This document shows positions 24,201-39,399 of a stretch of 64,000 nt of DNA, in pieces. The notes below the pieces were generated by a model, which made no database searches, was not told the origin of the DNA, and was given only the letters and a program-made list of their open reading frames with translations. The position numbers and the translations under genes were made by a program. This DNA comes from Paragorgia papillata. Taxonomy: Eukaryota > Cnidaria > Anthozoa > Scleralcyonacea > Coralliidae. The stretch is taken from the NCBI GenBank assembly GCA_035771165.1, contig JAWNZC010000414.1:1-64000 (forward strand), given 5' to 3'. The number at the start of each line of letters is the position of its first letter. Position 1 is the first letter of the stretch.

Positions 24201-27200
24201 AAACAAATGTCAATCACTGTAGATGCACCCAGGCAGTCAAAATCACATGTCAACACTGGAGATGCACCCAGGCAGTCCAAAGTAAATGTCAAACACTGGG
24301 GATGCACCCAGGAAGTCCGAAGCAACTGTCAATCACTGGGGAAGCACCCAGGCAATCAAGGCAGTCCGAAGCAAATGTCAATCATTGGGTATGCACACAG
24401 GAAGTCCAAATCACATGTCAATCACTGGGGATGCTCCTGGGCAGTCCGACGCAACCGTCGATCACTGGTGATGCACCCAGGCAGTCCGAAGCAAATATCA
24501 ATCACTGGGTATGCGCCCAAGAAGCTCGAGGCAACTGTCAATCACTGGGATGACCCGGCAATCCAGATTACATGTCAAACAATGGGGATGCATCCAGGTA
24601 GTCCGAAGCAACTGTCAATCACTGGGGATGCACCCAGGCAATCCGGACGGCATGTCAAACACTGGGGATGCTCCCAGGCAATCCGAAACAAATGTCAAAC
24701 ACCCTGGGATGCACTCAGGCAGCCCAAATCACATGTCAATCACTGGGGATGCACACAGGTAGTCCGAAGCAAATGTCAAACACTGGGGTAGCACCCAGGC
24801 AGTCCAAATCACATGTCAACACTGGAGATGCACCCAGGCAATCCGGACGACATGTCAAAACACTGGGGATGCTCCCAGGCAATCCGAAACAAATGTCAAA
24901 CACCCGGGGATGCACTCAGGCAGCCCAAATCACATGTCAATCACTGGGGATGCACCCAGGTAGTCCGAAGCAATTGTCCAATCACTGGGGAAGCACCCAG
25001 GCAAACTAGGCAGTCCGAAGCAAATGTCAATCATTGGGTATGCACAGAGGAAGTCCAAATCACATGTCCAATCACTGGGGGGGGGGGATTCTCCCGGGCA
25101 GTCCAACGCAACCGTCGATCACTGGTGAATGCACCCAGGCAGTCCGAAGCAAATGTAAATCACTGGGGATGCCCCCAGGAAGCCCGAAGCAACTGTCAAT
25201 CACAGGGGATACACCCAGGCAATCCAGAGCACATGTCAAACACTGGGGATGCACCCAGGCAATCCGAAACAAATGTGAAGCACTGGGGATGCACCCAGGC
25301 AGTCCCAAATCACATGTAAAAACACTGGGGATGCACCCACGTAGTCAGAAGAAAATGTCAAGCACTGGGGATGCACAAAGGCAGTCCGAAACAAATGTCA
25401 AGCACTGGGGATGCACGCAGGCAGTCCAAATCACATGTCAACACTGGAGATGCACCCAGGCAATCCAAAGAAAATGTCAAACACTGGGGATGCACCCAGG
25501 TAGTCCGAAGCAATTGTCAATCACTGGGGAAGCACCCAGGCAATCTAGGCAGTCCGAAGCAAATGTCAATCATTGGGTATGCACAGAGGAATTCCAAATC
25601 ACATTGTCAATCACTGGGGGGAGGGGGGAGATTCTCCCGGGCAGTCCAACGCAACCGTCGATCACTGGTGATGCACCCAGGCAGTCCGAAGCAAATGTAA
25701 ATCACTGGGGATGCCCCCAGGAAGCCCGAAGCAACTGTCAATCACAGGGGATACACCCAGGCAATCCAGAGCACATGTCAAACACTGGGGATGCACCCAG
25801 GCAATCCGAAACAAATGTGAAGCACTGGGGATGCACCCAGGCAGTCCAAATCACATGTAAAACACTGGGATGCACCCAGGTAGTCCGAAGAAAATGTCAA
25901 ACACTGGGGATGCACAAAGGCAGTCCGAAACAAATGTCAAGCACTGGGGATGCACCCAGGCAGTCCAAATCACATGTCAATCACTGGGGATGCACACAGG
26001 CAGTCCGAAGAAAATGTCAAACACTGGGGATGCACCCAGGTAGTCCGAAGCAACTGTCAATCACTGGGGAAGCACCCAGGCAATCCAGGCAGTCCGAAGC
26101 AAATGTCAATCACTGGGTATGCACTCAGCCAATTTCAAATGACATGTCAATCACTGGGATGCTCCCGGGCAGTCCGACGCAACCGTCGATCACTGGTGAT
26201 GCACCCAGGCAGTCCGAAGAAAATATCAATCACCGGGGATGCGCCCAGGAAGCCCGAGGCAACTGTCAATCACTGGGGATGCCCCCGGCAATCCAGATTA
26301 CATGTCAAACACTGGGGATGCATCCAGGTAGTCCGAAACAACTGTCAATCACTCGGGATGCCACCCAGGGAATCAAGATGACATGTCAAACACTGGGGAT
26401 CCACCCAGGCAATCCGAAACAAATGTCAAACACTGGGGATGCACTCAGGCAGTCCAAATCACATGTCAATCACAGGGGATGCACCCAGGTAGTCCGAAGC
26501 AAATGTCAAACACTGGGGATGCACAAAGGCAGTCCGAAACAAATGTCAAGCACTGGGGATGCACCCAGGTAGTCCAAATCACATGTCAATCACTGGGGAT
26601 GCACCCAGGTAGTCCGAAGCAAATGTCAAACACTGGGATGCACAAAGGCAGTCCAAATCACATGTCAAACGCTGGGGATGCACCCAGGCAGTCCGAAGAA
26701 AATGTCAAACACTGGGGATGCACAAAGACAGTCCGAAACAAATGTCAAGCACTGGGGATGCACCCAGGCAGTCCAAATCACATGTCAACACTGGAGATGC
26801 ACCCAGGCAATCCAAAGAAAATGTCAAACACTGGGGATGCACCCAGGTAGTCCGAAGCAATTGTCAATCACTGGGGAAGCACCCAGGCAATCTAGGCAGT
26901 CCGAAGCAAATGTCAATCATTGGGTATGCACAGAGGAATTCCAAATCACATGTCAATCACTGGGGGGGGGGGGGGATTCTCCCGGGCAGTCCAACGCAAC
27001 CGTCGATCACTGGTGATGCACCCAGGCAGTCCGAAGCAAATGTAAATCACTGGGGATGCCCCCAGGAAGCCCGAAGCAACTGTCAATCACAGGGGATACA
27101 CCCAGGCAATCCAGAGCACATGTCAAACACTGGGGATGCACCCAGGCAATCCGAAACAAATGTGAAGCACTGGGGATGCACCCAGGCAGTCCAAATCATA

Positions 27201-30200
27201 TGTAAAACACTGGGGATGCACCCAGGTAGTCAGAAGAAAATGTCAAACACTGGGGATGCACAAAGGCAGTCCGAAACAAATGTCCAGCACTGGGGATGCA
27301 CCCAGGCAGTCCAAATCACATGTCAACACTGGAGATGCACCCAGGCAATCCAAAGAAAATGTCAAACACTGGGGATGCACCCAGGTAGTCCGAAGCAATT
27401 GTCAATCACTGGGGAAGCACCCAGGCAATCTAGGCAGTCCGAAGCAAATGTCAATCATTGGGTATGCACAGAGGAATTCCAAATCACATGTCAATCACTG
27501 GGGGGGGGGGGGGAGATTCTCCCGGGCAGTCCAACGCAACCGTCGATCACTGGTGATGCACCCAGGCAGTCCGAAGCAAATGTAAATCACTGGGGATGCC
27601 CCCAGGAAGCCCGAAGCAACTGTCAATCACAGGGGATACACCCAGGCAATCCAGAGCACATGTCAAACACTGAGGATGCACCCAGGCAATCCAAAACAAA
27701 TGTGAAGCACTGGGGATGCACCCAGGCAGTCCAAATCACATGTAAAACACTGGGGATGCACCCAGGTAGTCCGAAGAAAATGTCAAACACTGGGGATGCA
27801 CAAAGGCAGTCCGAAACAAATGTCAAGCACTGATGATGCACCCAGGCAAACCAAATCACATGTCAATCACTGGGGATGCACACAGGCAGTCCGAAGAAAA
27901 TGTCAAACACTGGGGATGCACCCAGGTAGTCCGAAGCAACTGTCAATCACTGGGGAAGCACCCAGGCAATCCAGGCAGTCCGAAGCAAATGTCAATCACT
28001 GGGTATGCACTCAGCCAATTTCAAATGACATGTCAATCACTGGGGATGCTACCAGGCAGTCCGACGCAACCGTCGATCACTGGTGATGCACCCAGGCTGT
28101 CCGAAGAAAATATCAATCACCGGGGATGCGCCCAGGAAGCCCGAGGCAACTGTCAATCACTGGGGATGCCCCCGGCAATCCAGATTACATGTCAAACACT
28201 GGGGATGCAATCCAGGTAGTCCGAAGCAACTGTCAATCACTCGGGATGCACCCAGGGAATCAAGATGACATGTCAAACACTGGGGATCCACCCAGGCAAT
28301 CCGAAACAAATGTCAAACATTGGGGATGCACTCAGGCAGTCCAAAACACATGTCAATCACAGGGGATGCACCCAGGTAGTCCGAAGCAAATGTCAAACAC
28401 TGGGGATGCACAAAGGCAGTCCGAAACAAATGTCAAGCACTGGGGATGCACCCAGGTAGTCCAAATCACATGTCAATCACTGGGGATGCACCCAGGTAGT
28501 CCGAAGCAAATGTCAAACGCTGGGGATGCACCCAGGCAGTCCGAAGAAAATGTCAAACACTGGGGATGCACAAAGGCAGTCCGAAACAAATGTCAAGCAC
28601 TGGGGATGCACCCAGGCAGTCCAAATCACATGTCAACACTGGAGATGCACCCAGGCAATCCAAAGAAAATGTCAAACACTGGGGATGCACCCAGGTAGTC
28701 CGAAACAAATGTCAAGCACTGATGATGCACCCAGGCAAACCAAATCACATGTCAATCACTGGGGATGCACACAGGCAGTCCGAAGAAAATGTCAAACACT
28801 GGGATGCACCCAGGTAGTCCGAAGCAACTGTCAATCACTGGGGAAGCACCCAGGCAATCCAGGCAGTCCGAAGCAAATGTCAATCACTGGGTATGCACTC
28901 AGCCAATTTCAAATGACATGTCAATCACTGGGGATGCTACCAGGCAGTCCGACGCAACCGTCGATCACTGGTGATGCACCCAGGCTGTCCGAAGAAAATA
29001 TCAATCACCGGGGATGCGCCCAGGAAGCCCGAGGCAACTGTCAATCACTGGGGATGCCCCCGGCAATCCAGATTACATGTCAAACACTGGGGATGCATCC
29101 AGGTAGTCCGAAGCAACTGTCAATCACTCGGGATGCACCCAGGGAATCAAGATGACATGTCAAACACTGGGATCCACCCAGGCAAATCCGAAACAAATGT
29201 CAAACACTGGGGATGCACTCAGGCAGTCCAAAACACATGTCAATCACAGGGGATGCACCCAGGTAGTCCGAAGCAAATGTCAAACACTGGGATGCACAAA
29301 GGCAGTCCGAAACAAATGTCAAGCACTGGGGATGCACCCAGGTAGTCCAAATCACATGTCAATCACTGGGATGCACCCAGGTAGTCCGAAGCAAATGTCA
29401 AACGCTGGGGATGCACCCAGGCAGTCCGAAGAAAATGTCAAACACTGGGGATGCACAAAGGCAGTCCGAAACAAATGTCAAGCACTGGGGATGCACCCAG
29501 GCAGTCCAAATCACATGTCAACACTGGAGATGCACCCAGGCAATCCAAAGAAAATGTCAAACACTGGGGATGCACCCAGGTAGTCCGAAGCAATTGTCAA
29601 TCACTGGGGAAGCACCCAGGCAATCTAGGCAGTCCGAAGCAAATGTCAATCACTGGGTATGCACAGAGGAATTCCAAATCACATGTCAATCACTGGGGGG
29701 GGGGGATTCTCCCGGGCAGTCCAACGCAACCGTCGATCACTGGTGATGCACCCAGGCAGTCCGAAGCAAATGTAAATCACTGGGGATGCCCCCAGGAAGC
29801 CCGAAGCAACTGTCAAATACTGGGATGCACAAAGGCAGTCCAAATCACATGTCAAACGCTGGGGATGCACCCAGGCAGTCCGAAACAACAGTCAATCACT
29901 GGGGATGCACCCGGGCAGCCCAAATCACATGTCAAACACTGTGGATGCGCCCAGGCAGTCCGAAGCAAATGTCAATCACTGGGATGCCCCCAGGTAGTCC
30001 GAAGCAAATGCCAAACACTGGAGATGCACCCAGACAGTCCGAAGCAACTCTCAATCACTGGGGATGCATCCAGGGAGTCCAAATCACATGTCAACACTGG
30101 GGATACTCCCAGGCAGTCCGAAGAAAATGTCAAACACTGGGGATGCACCCAGGCAATCCGAAACAAATGTCAAGCACTGGGTATGCACTCAGCCAATTTC

Positions 30201-30499
30201 AAATGACATGTCAATCACTGGGGATTCAACCAGGCAGTCCGAAGAAAATGTCAAACACTGCGGATGCACCCAGGTAGCCCGAAGCAACTGTAAATCACTG
30301 GGGAAGCACCCAGGCAATCCAGGCAGTCCAAAGCAAATGTCAATCACTGGGTATGCACTCAGCCAATTTCAAATGACATGTCAATCACTGGGGATGCTCC
30401 CGGGCAGTCCGACGCAACCGTCGATCACTGGTGATTCACCCAGGCAGTCCGAAGAAAATATCAATCACCGGGGATGCGCCCAGGAAGCCCGAGGCAACT

Positions 30500-33150
30500 G
30501 TCAATCACTGGGGATGCCTCCGGCAATCCAGATTACATGTCAAACACTGGGGATGCATCCAGGTAGCCTGAAGCAACTGTCAATCACTTTGGATGCACCC
30601 AGGGAATCAAGATGAGATGTCAAACACTGGGGATGCACCCAGGCAACCCGAAACAAATGTCAAACACTGGGGATGCACTCAGGCAGTCCAAATCACATGT
30701 CAATCACTGGGGATGCACCCAGGTAGTCCGAAGGAAATGTCAAACACTGGGGTTGCACCCAGGTAGTCCGGAGCAACTGTCAATCACTGGGGATGCACCC
30801 AGGCAGTCCAAATCACATGTCAACACTGGAGATGCACGCAGGCAGTCCAAAGAAAATGTCAAACACTGGGGATGCACCCAGGTAGCCGAAGCAACTGTCA
30901 ATCACTGGGGAAGCACCCAGGCAAACCAGGCAGTTCGAAGCAAATGTCAATCATTGGGTATGCACACAGGAAGTTCAAATCACATGTCAATCACTGGGGA
31001 TGCTCCCGGGCAGTCCAAAGCAACCGTCGATCACTGGTGATGCACCCAGGCAGTCCAAAGCAAATGTCAATCACTGGGGATGCCCCCAGGAAGCCCGAAG
31101 CAACTGTCAATCACAGGGGATGCTCCCGGGCAGTCCGACGGAACCGTCGATCACTGGTGATGCACCCAGGCAGTCCGAAGAAAATATTAATCAATGGGGA
31201 TGCGCCCAGGAAGCCCGAGGCAACTGTCAAACACAGGGGATGCACCCAGGTAGTCCGAAGAAAATGTCAAACACTGGGGATGCAGAAAGGCAGTCCGAAA
31301 CAAATGTCAAGCACTGGGGATGCACCCAGTCAGTCCAAATCACATGTCAATCACTGGGGATGCACATAGGCAATCCGAAGCAAATGTCAAACACTGGGAT
31401 GCACAAAGGCAGTCCAAATCACATGTCAAACGCTGGGGATGCACCCAGGCAGTCCGAAACAACAGTCAATCACTGGGGATGCACCCAGGCAGTCCAAATC
31501 ACATGTCAAACACTGTGGATGCGCCCAGGCAGTCCGAAGCAAATGTCAATCACTGGGGATGCCCCCAGGTAGTCCGAAGCAAATGCCAAACACTGGAGAT
31601 GCACCCAGACAGTCCGAAGCAACTCTCAATCACTGGGGATGCATCCAGGGAGTCCAAATCACATGTCAATCACTGGGTATTCACTCAGCCAATTTCAAAT
31701 GACATGTCAATCACTGGGGATGCCCCCGGGCAGTCCGACGGAACGGTCGATCACTGGTGATGCAACCCAGGCAGTCCGAAGAAAATATCAATCACTGGGG
31801 ATGCGCCCAGGAAGCCCGAGGCAACTGTCAATCACTGTGGATGCCCCCGGCAATCCAGATTACATGTCAAACACTGGGGATGCATCCAGGTAGCCTGAAG
31901 CAACTGTCAATCACTTTGGATGCACCCAGGGAATCAAGATGAGATGTCAAACACTGGGGATGCACCCAGGCAACCCGAAACAAATGTCAAACACTGGGGA
32001 TGCACTCAGGAAGTCCAAATCACATGTCAATCACTGGGGATGCACCCAGGTAGTCCGAAGGAAATGTCAAACACTGGGGTTGCACCCAGGTAGTCCGGAG
32101 CAACTGTCAATCACTGGGGATGCACCCAGGCAGTCCAAATCACATGTCAACACTGGAGATGCACGCAGGCAGTCCAAAGAAAATGTCAAACACTGGGATG
32201 CACCCAGGTAGCCGAAGCAACTGTCAATCACTGGGGAAGCACCCAGGCAAACCAGGCAGTTCGAAGCAAATGTCAATCATTGGGTATGCACACAGGAAGT
32301 TCAAATCACATGTCAATCACTGGGGATGCTCCCGGGCAGTCCAAAGCAACCGTCGATCACTGGTGATGCACCCAGGCAGTCCAAAGCAAATGTCAATCAC
32401 TGGGGATGCCCCCAGGAAGCCCGAAGCAACTGTCAATCACAGGGGATGCTCCCGGGCAGTCCGACGGAACCGTCGATCACTGGTGATGCACCCAGGCAGT
32501 CCGAAGAAAATATTAATCAATGGGGATGCGCCCAGGAAGCCCGAGGCAACTGTCAAACACAGGGGATGCACCCAGGTAGTCCGAAGAAAATGTCAAACAC
32601 TGGGGATGCAGAAAGGCAGTCCGAAACAAATGTCAAGCACTGGGGATGCACCCAGTCAGTCCAAATCACATGTCAATCACTGGGGATGCACATAGGCAAT
32701 CCGAAGCAAATGTCAAACACTGGGATGCACAAAGGCAGTCCAAATCACATGTCAAACGCTGGGGATGCACCCAGGCAGTCCGAAACAACAGTCAATCACT
32801 GGGGATGCACCCAGGCAGTCCAAATCACATGTCAAACACTGTGGATGCGCCCAGGCAGTCCGAAGCAAATGTCAATCACTGGGGATGCCCCCAGGTAGTC
32901 CGAAGCAAATGCCAAACACTGGAGATGCACCCAGACAGTCCGAAGCAACTCTCAATCACTGGGGATGCATCCAGGGAGTCCAAATCACATGTCAATCACT
33001 GGGTATTCACTCAGCCAATTTCAAATGACATGTCAATCACTGGGGATGCCCCCGGGCAGTCCGACGGAACGGTCGATCACTGGTGATGCACCCAGGCAGT
33101 CCGAAGAAAATATCAATCACTGGGGATGCGCCCAGGAAGCCCGAGGCAAC
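30500..33150 (+). repeat. Higher-order repeat pair, 1326-bp period
   Basis: 31000-31760 and 32326-33086 translate to the same residues over 190 and 146 codons in two frames. The match extends left to at least 30612/31939. A single-base insertion near 31763 is the main difference seen. Such identity in an otherwise variable array implies a very recent duplication of a ~33-unit block. A third related copy starts near 38098. Confidence 0.8.
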
Positions 33151-36100
33151 TGTCAATCACTGGGGATGCCCCCGGCAATCCAGATTACATGTCAAACACT
33201 GGGGATGCATCCAGGTAGTCCGAAGCAACTGTCAATCACTCGTGATGCACCCAGGGAATCAAGATGACATGTCAAACACTGGGGATCCACCCAGGCAATC
33301 CGAAACAAATGTCAAACACTGGGGATGCACTGAGGCAGTCCAAATCACATGTCAATCACAGGGGATGCACCCAGGTAGTCCGAAGCAAATGTCAAACACT
33401 GGGGATGCACAAAGGCAGTCCGAAACAAATGTCAAGCACTGGGGATGCACCCAGGTAGTCCAAATCACATGGCAATCACTGGGGATGCACCCAGGTAGTC
33501 CGAAGCAAATGTCAAACACTGGGATGCACAAAGGCAGTCCAAATCACATGTCAAACGCTGGGGATGCACCCAGGCAGTCCGAAGAAAATGTCAAACACTG
33601 GGGATGCACAAAGGCAGTCCGAAACAAATGTCAAGCACTGGGGATGCACCCAGGCAGTCCAAATCACATGTCAACACTGGAGATGCACCCAGGCAATCCA
33701 AAGAAAATGTCAAACACTGGGGATGCACCCAGGTAGTCCGAAGCAATTGTCAATCACTGGGGAAGCACCCAGGCAATCTAGGCAGTCCGAAGCAAATGTC
33801 AATCATTGGGTATGCACAGAGGAATTCCAAATCACATGTCAATCACTGGGGGGGGGGGGGGGAGATTCTCCCGGGCAGTCCAACGCAACCGTCGATCACT
33901 GGTGATGCACCCAGGCAGTCCGAAGCAAATTTAAATCACTGGGGATGCCCCCAGGAAGCCCGAAGCAACTGTCAATCACAGGGGATACACCCAGGCAATC
34001 CAGAGCACATGTCAAACACTGGGGATGCACCCAGGCAATCCGAAACAAATGTGAAGCACTGGGGATGCACCCAGGCAGTCCAAATCACATGTAAAACACT
34101 GGGGATGCACCCAGGTAGTCCGAAGAAAATGTCAAACACTGGGGATGCACAAAGGCAGTCCCGAAACAAAATGTCAAGCACTGGGGATGCACCCAGGCAG
34201 TCCAAATCACATGTCAATCACTGGGGATGCACACAGGCAGTCCGAAGAAAATGTCAAACACTGGGGATGCACCCAGGTAGTCCGAAGCAACTGTCAATCA
34301 CTGGGGAAGCACCCAGGCAATCCAGGCAGTCCGAAGCAAATGTCAATCACTGGGTATGCACTCAGCCAATTTCAAATGACATGTCAATCACTGGGGATGC
34401 TCCCGGGCAGTCCGACGCAACCGTCGATCACTGGTGATGCACCCAGGTAGTCCGAAGAAAATATCAAGCACCGGGGATGCGCCCAGGAAGCCCGAGGCAA
34501 CTGTCAATCACTGGGGATGCCCCCGGCAATCCAGATTACATGTCAAACACTGGGGATGCATCCAGGTAGTCCGAAGCAACTGTCAATCACTCGGGATGCA
34601 CCCAGGGAATCAAGATGACATGTCAAACACTGGGGATCCACCCAGGCAATCCGAAACAAATGTCAAACACTGGGGATGCACTCAGGCAGTCCAAATCACA
34701 TGTCAATCACAGGGGATGCACCCAGGTAGTCCGAAGCAAATGTCAAACACTGGGGATGCACAAAGGCAGTCCGAAACAAATATCAAGCACTGGGGATGCA
34801 CCCAGGTAGTCCAAATCACATGTCAATCACTGGAGATGCACCCAGGTAGTCCGAAGCAAATGTCAAACACTGGGATGCACAAAGGCAGTCCAAATCACAT
34901 GTCAAACGCTGGGGATGCACCCAGGCAGTCCGAAGAAAATGTCAAACACTGGGGATGCACAAAGGCAGTCCGAAACAAATGTCAAGCACTGGGGATGCAC
35001 CCAGGCAGTCCAAATCACATGTCAACACTGGAGATGCACCCAGGCAATCCAAAGAAAATGTCAAACACTGGGGATGCACCCAGGTAGTCCGAAGCAATTG
35101 TCAATCACTGGGGAATCACCCAGGCAATCTAGGCAGTCCGAAGCAAATGTCAATCATTGGGTATGCACAGAGGAATTCCAAATCACATGTCAATCACTGG
35201 GGGGGGGGGGGGGGGGGAATTCTCCCGGGCAGTCCAACGCAACCGTCGATCACTGGTGATGCACCCAGGCAGTCCGAAGCAAATGTAAATCACTGGGGAT
35301 GCCCCCAGGAAGCCCGAAGCAACTGTCAAATACTGGGATGCACAAAGGCAGTCCAAATCACATGTCAAACGCTGGGGATGCACCCAGGCAGTCCGAAACA
35401 ACAGTCAATCACTGGTGATGCACCCGGGCAGCCCAAATCACATGTCAAACACTGTGGATGCGCCCAGGCAGTCCGAAGCAAATGTCAATCACTGGGATGC
35501 CCCCAGGTAGTCCGAAGCAAATGCCAAACACTGGAGATGCACCCAGACAGTCCGAAGCAACTCTCAATCACTGGGGATGCATCCAGGGAGTCCAAATCAC
35601 ATGTCAACACTGGGGATGCTCCCAGGCAGTCCGAAGAAAATGTCAAACACTGGGGATGCACCCAGGCAATCCGAAACAAATGTCAAGCACTGGGTATGCA
35701 CTCAGCCAATTTCAAATGACATGTCAATCACTGGGGATTCAACCAGGCAGTCCGAAGAAAATGTCAAACACTGGGGATGCACCCAGGTAGCCCGAAGCAA
35801 CTGTAAATCACTGGGGAAGCACCCAGGCAGTCCAGGCAGTCCAAAGCAAATGTCAATCACTGGGTATGCACTCAGCCAATTTCAAATGACATGTCAATCA
35901 CTGGGGATGCTCCCGGGCAGTCCGACGCAACCGTCGATCACTGGTGATTCACCCAGGCAGTCCGAAGAAAATATCAATCACCGGGGATGCGCCCAGGAAG
36001 CCCGAGGCAACTGTCAATCACTGGGGATGCCCCCGGCAATCCAGATTACATGTCAAACACTGGGGATGCATCCAGGTAGTCTGAAGCAACTGTCAATCAC

Positions 36101-39100
36101 TTGGGATGCACCCAGGGAATCAAGATGACATGTCAAACACTGGGGATGCACCCAGGCAACCCGAAACAAATGTCAAACACTGGGGATGCACTCAGGCAGT
36201 CCAAATCACATGTCAATCACTGGGGATGCACCCAGGTAGTCCGAAGGAAATGTCAAACACTGGGGTTGCACCCAGGTAGTCCGGAGCAACTGTCAATCAC
36301 TGGGGATGCACCCAGGCAGTCCAAATCACATGTCAACACTGGAGATGCACGCAGGCAGTCCAAAGAAAATGTCAAACACTGGGGATGCACCCAGGTAGCC
36401 GAAGCAACTGTCAATCACTGGGGAAGCACCCAGGCAAACCAGGCAGTTCGAAGCAAATGTCAATCATTGGGTATGCACACAGGAAGTTCAAATCACATGT
36501 CAATCACTGGGGATGCTCCCGGGCAGTCCAAAGCAACCGTCGATCACTGGTGATGCACCCAGGCAGTCCAAAGCAAATGTCAATCACTGGGGATGCCCCC
36601 AGGAAGTCCAAAGCAAATGTCAATCACTGGGTATGCACTCAGCCAATTTCAAATGACATGTCAATCACTGGGGATGCTCCCGGGCAGTCCGACGCAACCG
36701 TCGATCACTGGTGATTCACCCAGGCAGTCCGAAGAAAATATCAATCACCGGGGATGCGCCCAGGAAGCCCGAGGCAACTGTCAATCACTGGGGATGCCCC
36801 CGGCAATCCAGATTACATGTCAAACACTGGGGATGCATCCAGGTAGTCTGAAGCAACTGTCAATCACTTGGGATGCACCCAGGGAATCAAGATGACATGT
36901 CAAACACTGGGGATGCACCCAGGCAACCCGAAACAAATGTCAAACACTGGGGATGCACTCAGGCAGTCCAAATCACATGTCAATCACTGGGGATGCACCC
37001 AGGTAGTCCGAAGGAAATGTCAAACACTGGGGTTGCACCCAGGTAGTCCGGAGCAACTGTCAATCACTGGGGATGCACCCAGGCAGTCCAAATCACATGT
37101 CAACACTGGAGATGCACGCAGGCAGTCCAAAGAAAATGTCAAACACTGGGGATGCACCCAGGTAGCCGAAGCAACTGTCAATCACTGGGGAAGCACCCAG
37201 GCAAACCAGGCAGTTCGAAGCAAATGTCAATCATTGGGTATGCACACAGGAAGTTCAAATCACATGTCAATCACTGGGGATGCTCCCGGGCAGTCCAAAG
37301 CAACCGTCGATCACTGGTGATGCACCCAGGCAGTCCAAAGCAAATGTCAATCACTGGGGATGCCCCCAGGAAGCCCGAGGCAACTGTCAAACACAGGGGA
37401 TGCACCCAGGTAGTCCGAAGAAAATGTCAAACACTGGGGATGCAGAAAGGCAGTCCGAAACAAATGTCAAGCACTGGGGATGCACCCAGTCAGTCCAAAT
37501 CACATGTCAATCACTGGGGATGCACATAGGCAATCCGAAGCAAATGTCAAACACTGGGATGCACAAAGGCAGTCCAAATCACATGTCAAACGCTGGGGAT
37601 GCACCCAGGCAGTCCGAAACAACAGTCAATCACGGGGGATGCACCCAGGCAGTCCAAATCACATGTCAAACACTGTGGATGCGCCCAGGCAGTCCGAAGC
37701 AAATGTCAATCACTGGGGATGCCCCCAGGTAGTCCGAAGCAAATGCCAAACACTGGAGATGCACCCAGACAGTCCGAAGCAACTCTCAATCACTGGGGAT
37801 GCATCCAGGGAGTCCAAATCACATGTCAATCACTGGGTATTCACTCAGCCAATTTCAAATGACATGTCAATCACTGGGGATGCCCCCGGGCAGTCCGACG
37901 GAACGGTCGATCACTGGTGATGCACCCAGGCAGTCCGAAGAAAATATCAATCACTGGGGATGCGCCCAGGAAGCCCGAGGCAACTGTCAATCACTGTGGA
38001 TGCCCCCGGCAATCCAGATTACATGTCAAACACTGGGGATGCATCCAGGTAGCCTGAAGCAACTGTCAATCACTTTGGATGCACCCAGGGAATCAAGATG
38101 AGATGTCAAACACTGGGGATGCACCCAGGCAACCCGAAACAAATGTCAAACACTGGGGATGCACTCAGGCAGTCCAAATCACATGTCAATCACTGGGGAT
38201 GCACCCAGGTAGTCCGAAGGAAATGTCAAACACTGGGGTTGCACCCAGGTAGTCCGGAGCAACTGTCAATCACTGGGGATGCACCCAGGCAGTCCAAATC
38301 ACATGTCAACACTGGAGATGCACGCAGGCAGTCCAAAGAAAATGTCAAACACTGGGGATGCACCCAGGTAGCCGAAGCAACTGTCAATCACTGGGGAAGC
38401 ACCCAGGCAAACCAGGCAGTTCGAAGCAAATGTCAATCATTGGGTATGCACACAGGAAGTTCAAATCACATGTCAATCACTGGGGATGCTCCCGGGCAGT
38501 CCAAAGCAACCGTCGATCACTGGTGATGCACCCAGGCAGTCCAAAGCAAATGTCAATCACTGGGGATGCCCCCAGGAAGCCCGAAGCAACTGTCAATCAC
38601 AGGGGATGCTGCCGGGCAGTCCGACGGAACCGTCGATCACTGGTGATGCACCCAGGCAGTCCGAAGAAAATATCAATCAATGGGGATGCGCCCAGGAAGC
38701 CCGAGGCAACTGTCAAACACAGGGGATGCACCCAGGTAGTCCGAAGAAAATGTCAAACACTGGGGATGCAGAAAGGCAGTCCGAAACAAATGTCAAGCAC
38801 TGGGGATGCACCCAGTCAGTCCAAATCACATGTCAATCACTGGGGATGCACCCAGGCAATCCGAAGCAAATGTCAAACACTGGGATGCACAAAGGCAGTC
38901 CAAATCACATGTCAAACGCTGGGGATGCACCCAGGCAGTCCGAAACAACAGTCAATCACTGGGGATGCACCCAGGCAGTCCAAATCACATGTCAAACACT
39001 GTGGATGCGCCCAGGCAGTCCGAAGCAAATGTCAATCACTGGGGATGCCCCCAGGTAGTCCGAAGCAAATGGCAAACACTGGAGATGCACCCAGACAGTC

Positions 39101-39399
39101 CGAAGCAACTCTCAATCACTGGGGATGCAACCAGGGAGTCCAAATCACATGTCAATCACTGGGTATTCACTCAGCCAATTTCAAATGACATGTCAATCAC
39201 TGGGGATGCCCCCGGGCAGTCCGACGGAACGGTCGATCACTGGTGATGCACCCAGGCAGTCCGAAGAAAATATCAATCACTGGGGATGCGCCCAGGAAGC
39301 CCGAGGCAACTGTCAATCACTGGGGATGCCCCTGGCAATCCAGATTACATGTCAAACACTGGGGATGCTTCCAGGTAGTCCGAAGCAACTGTCAATCAC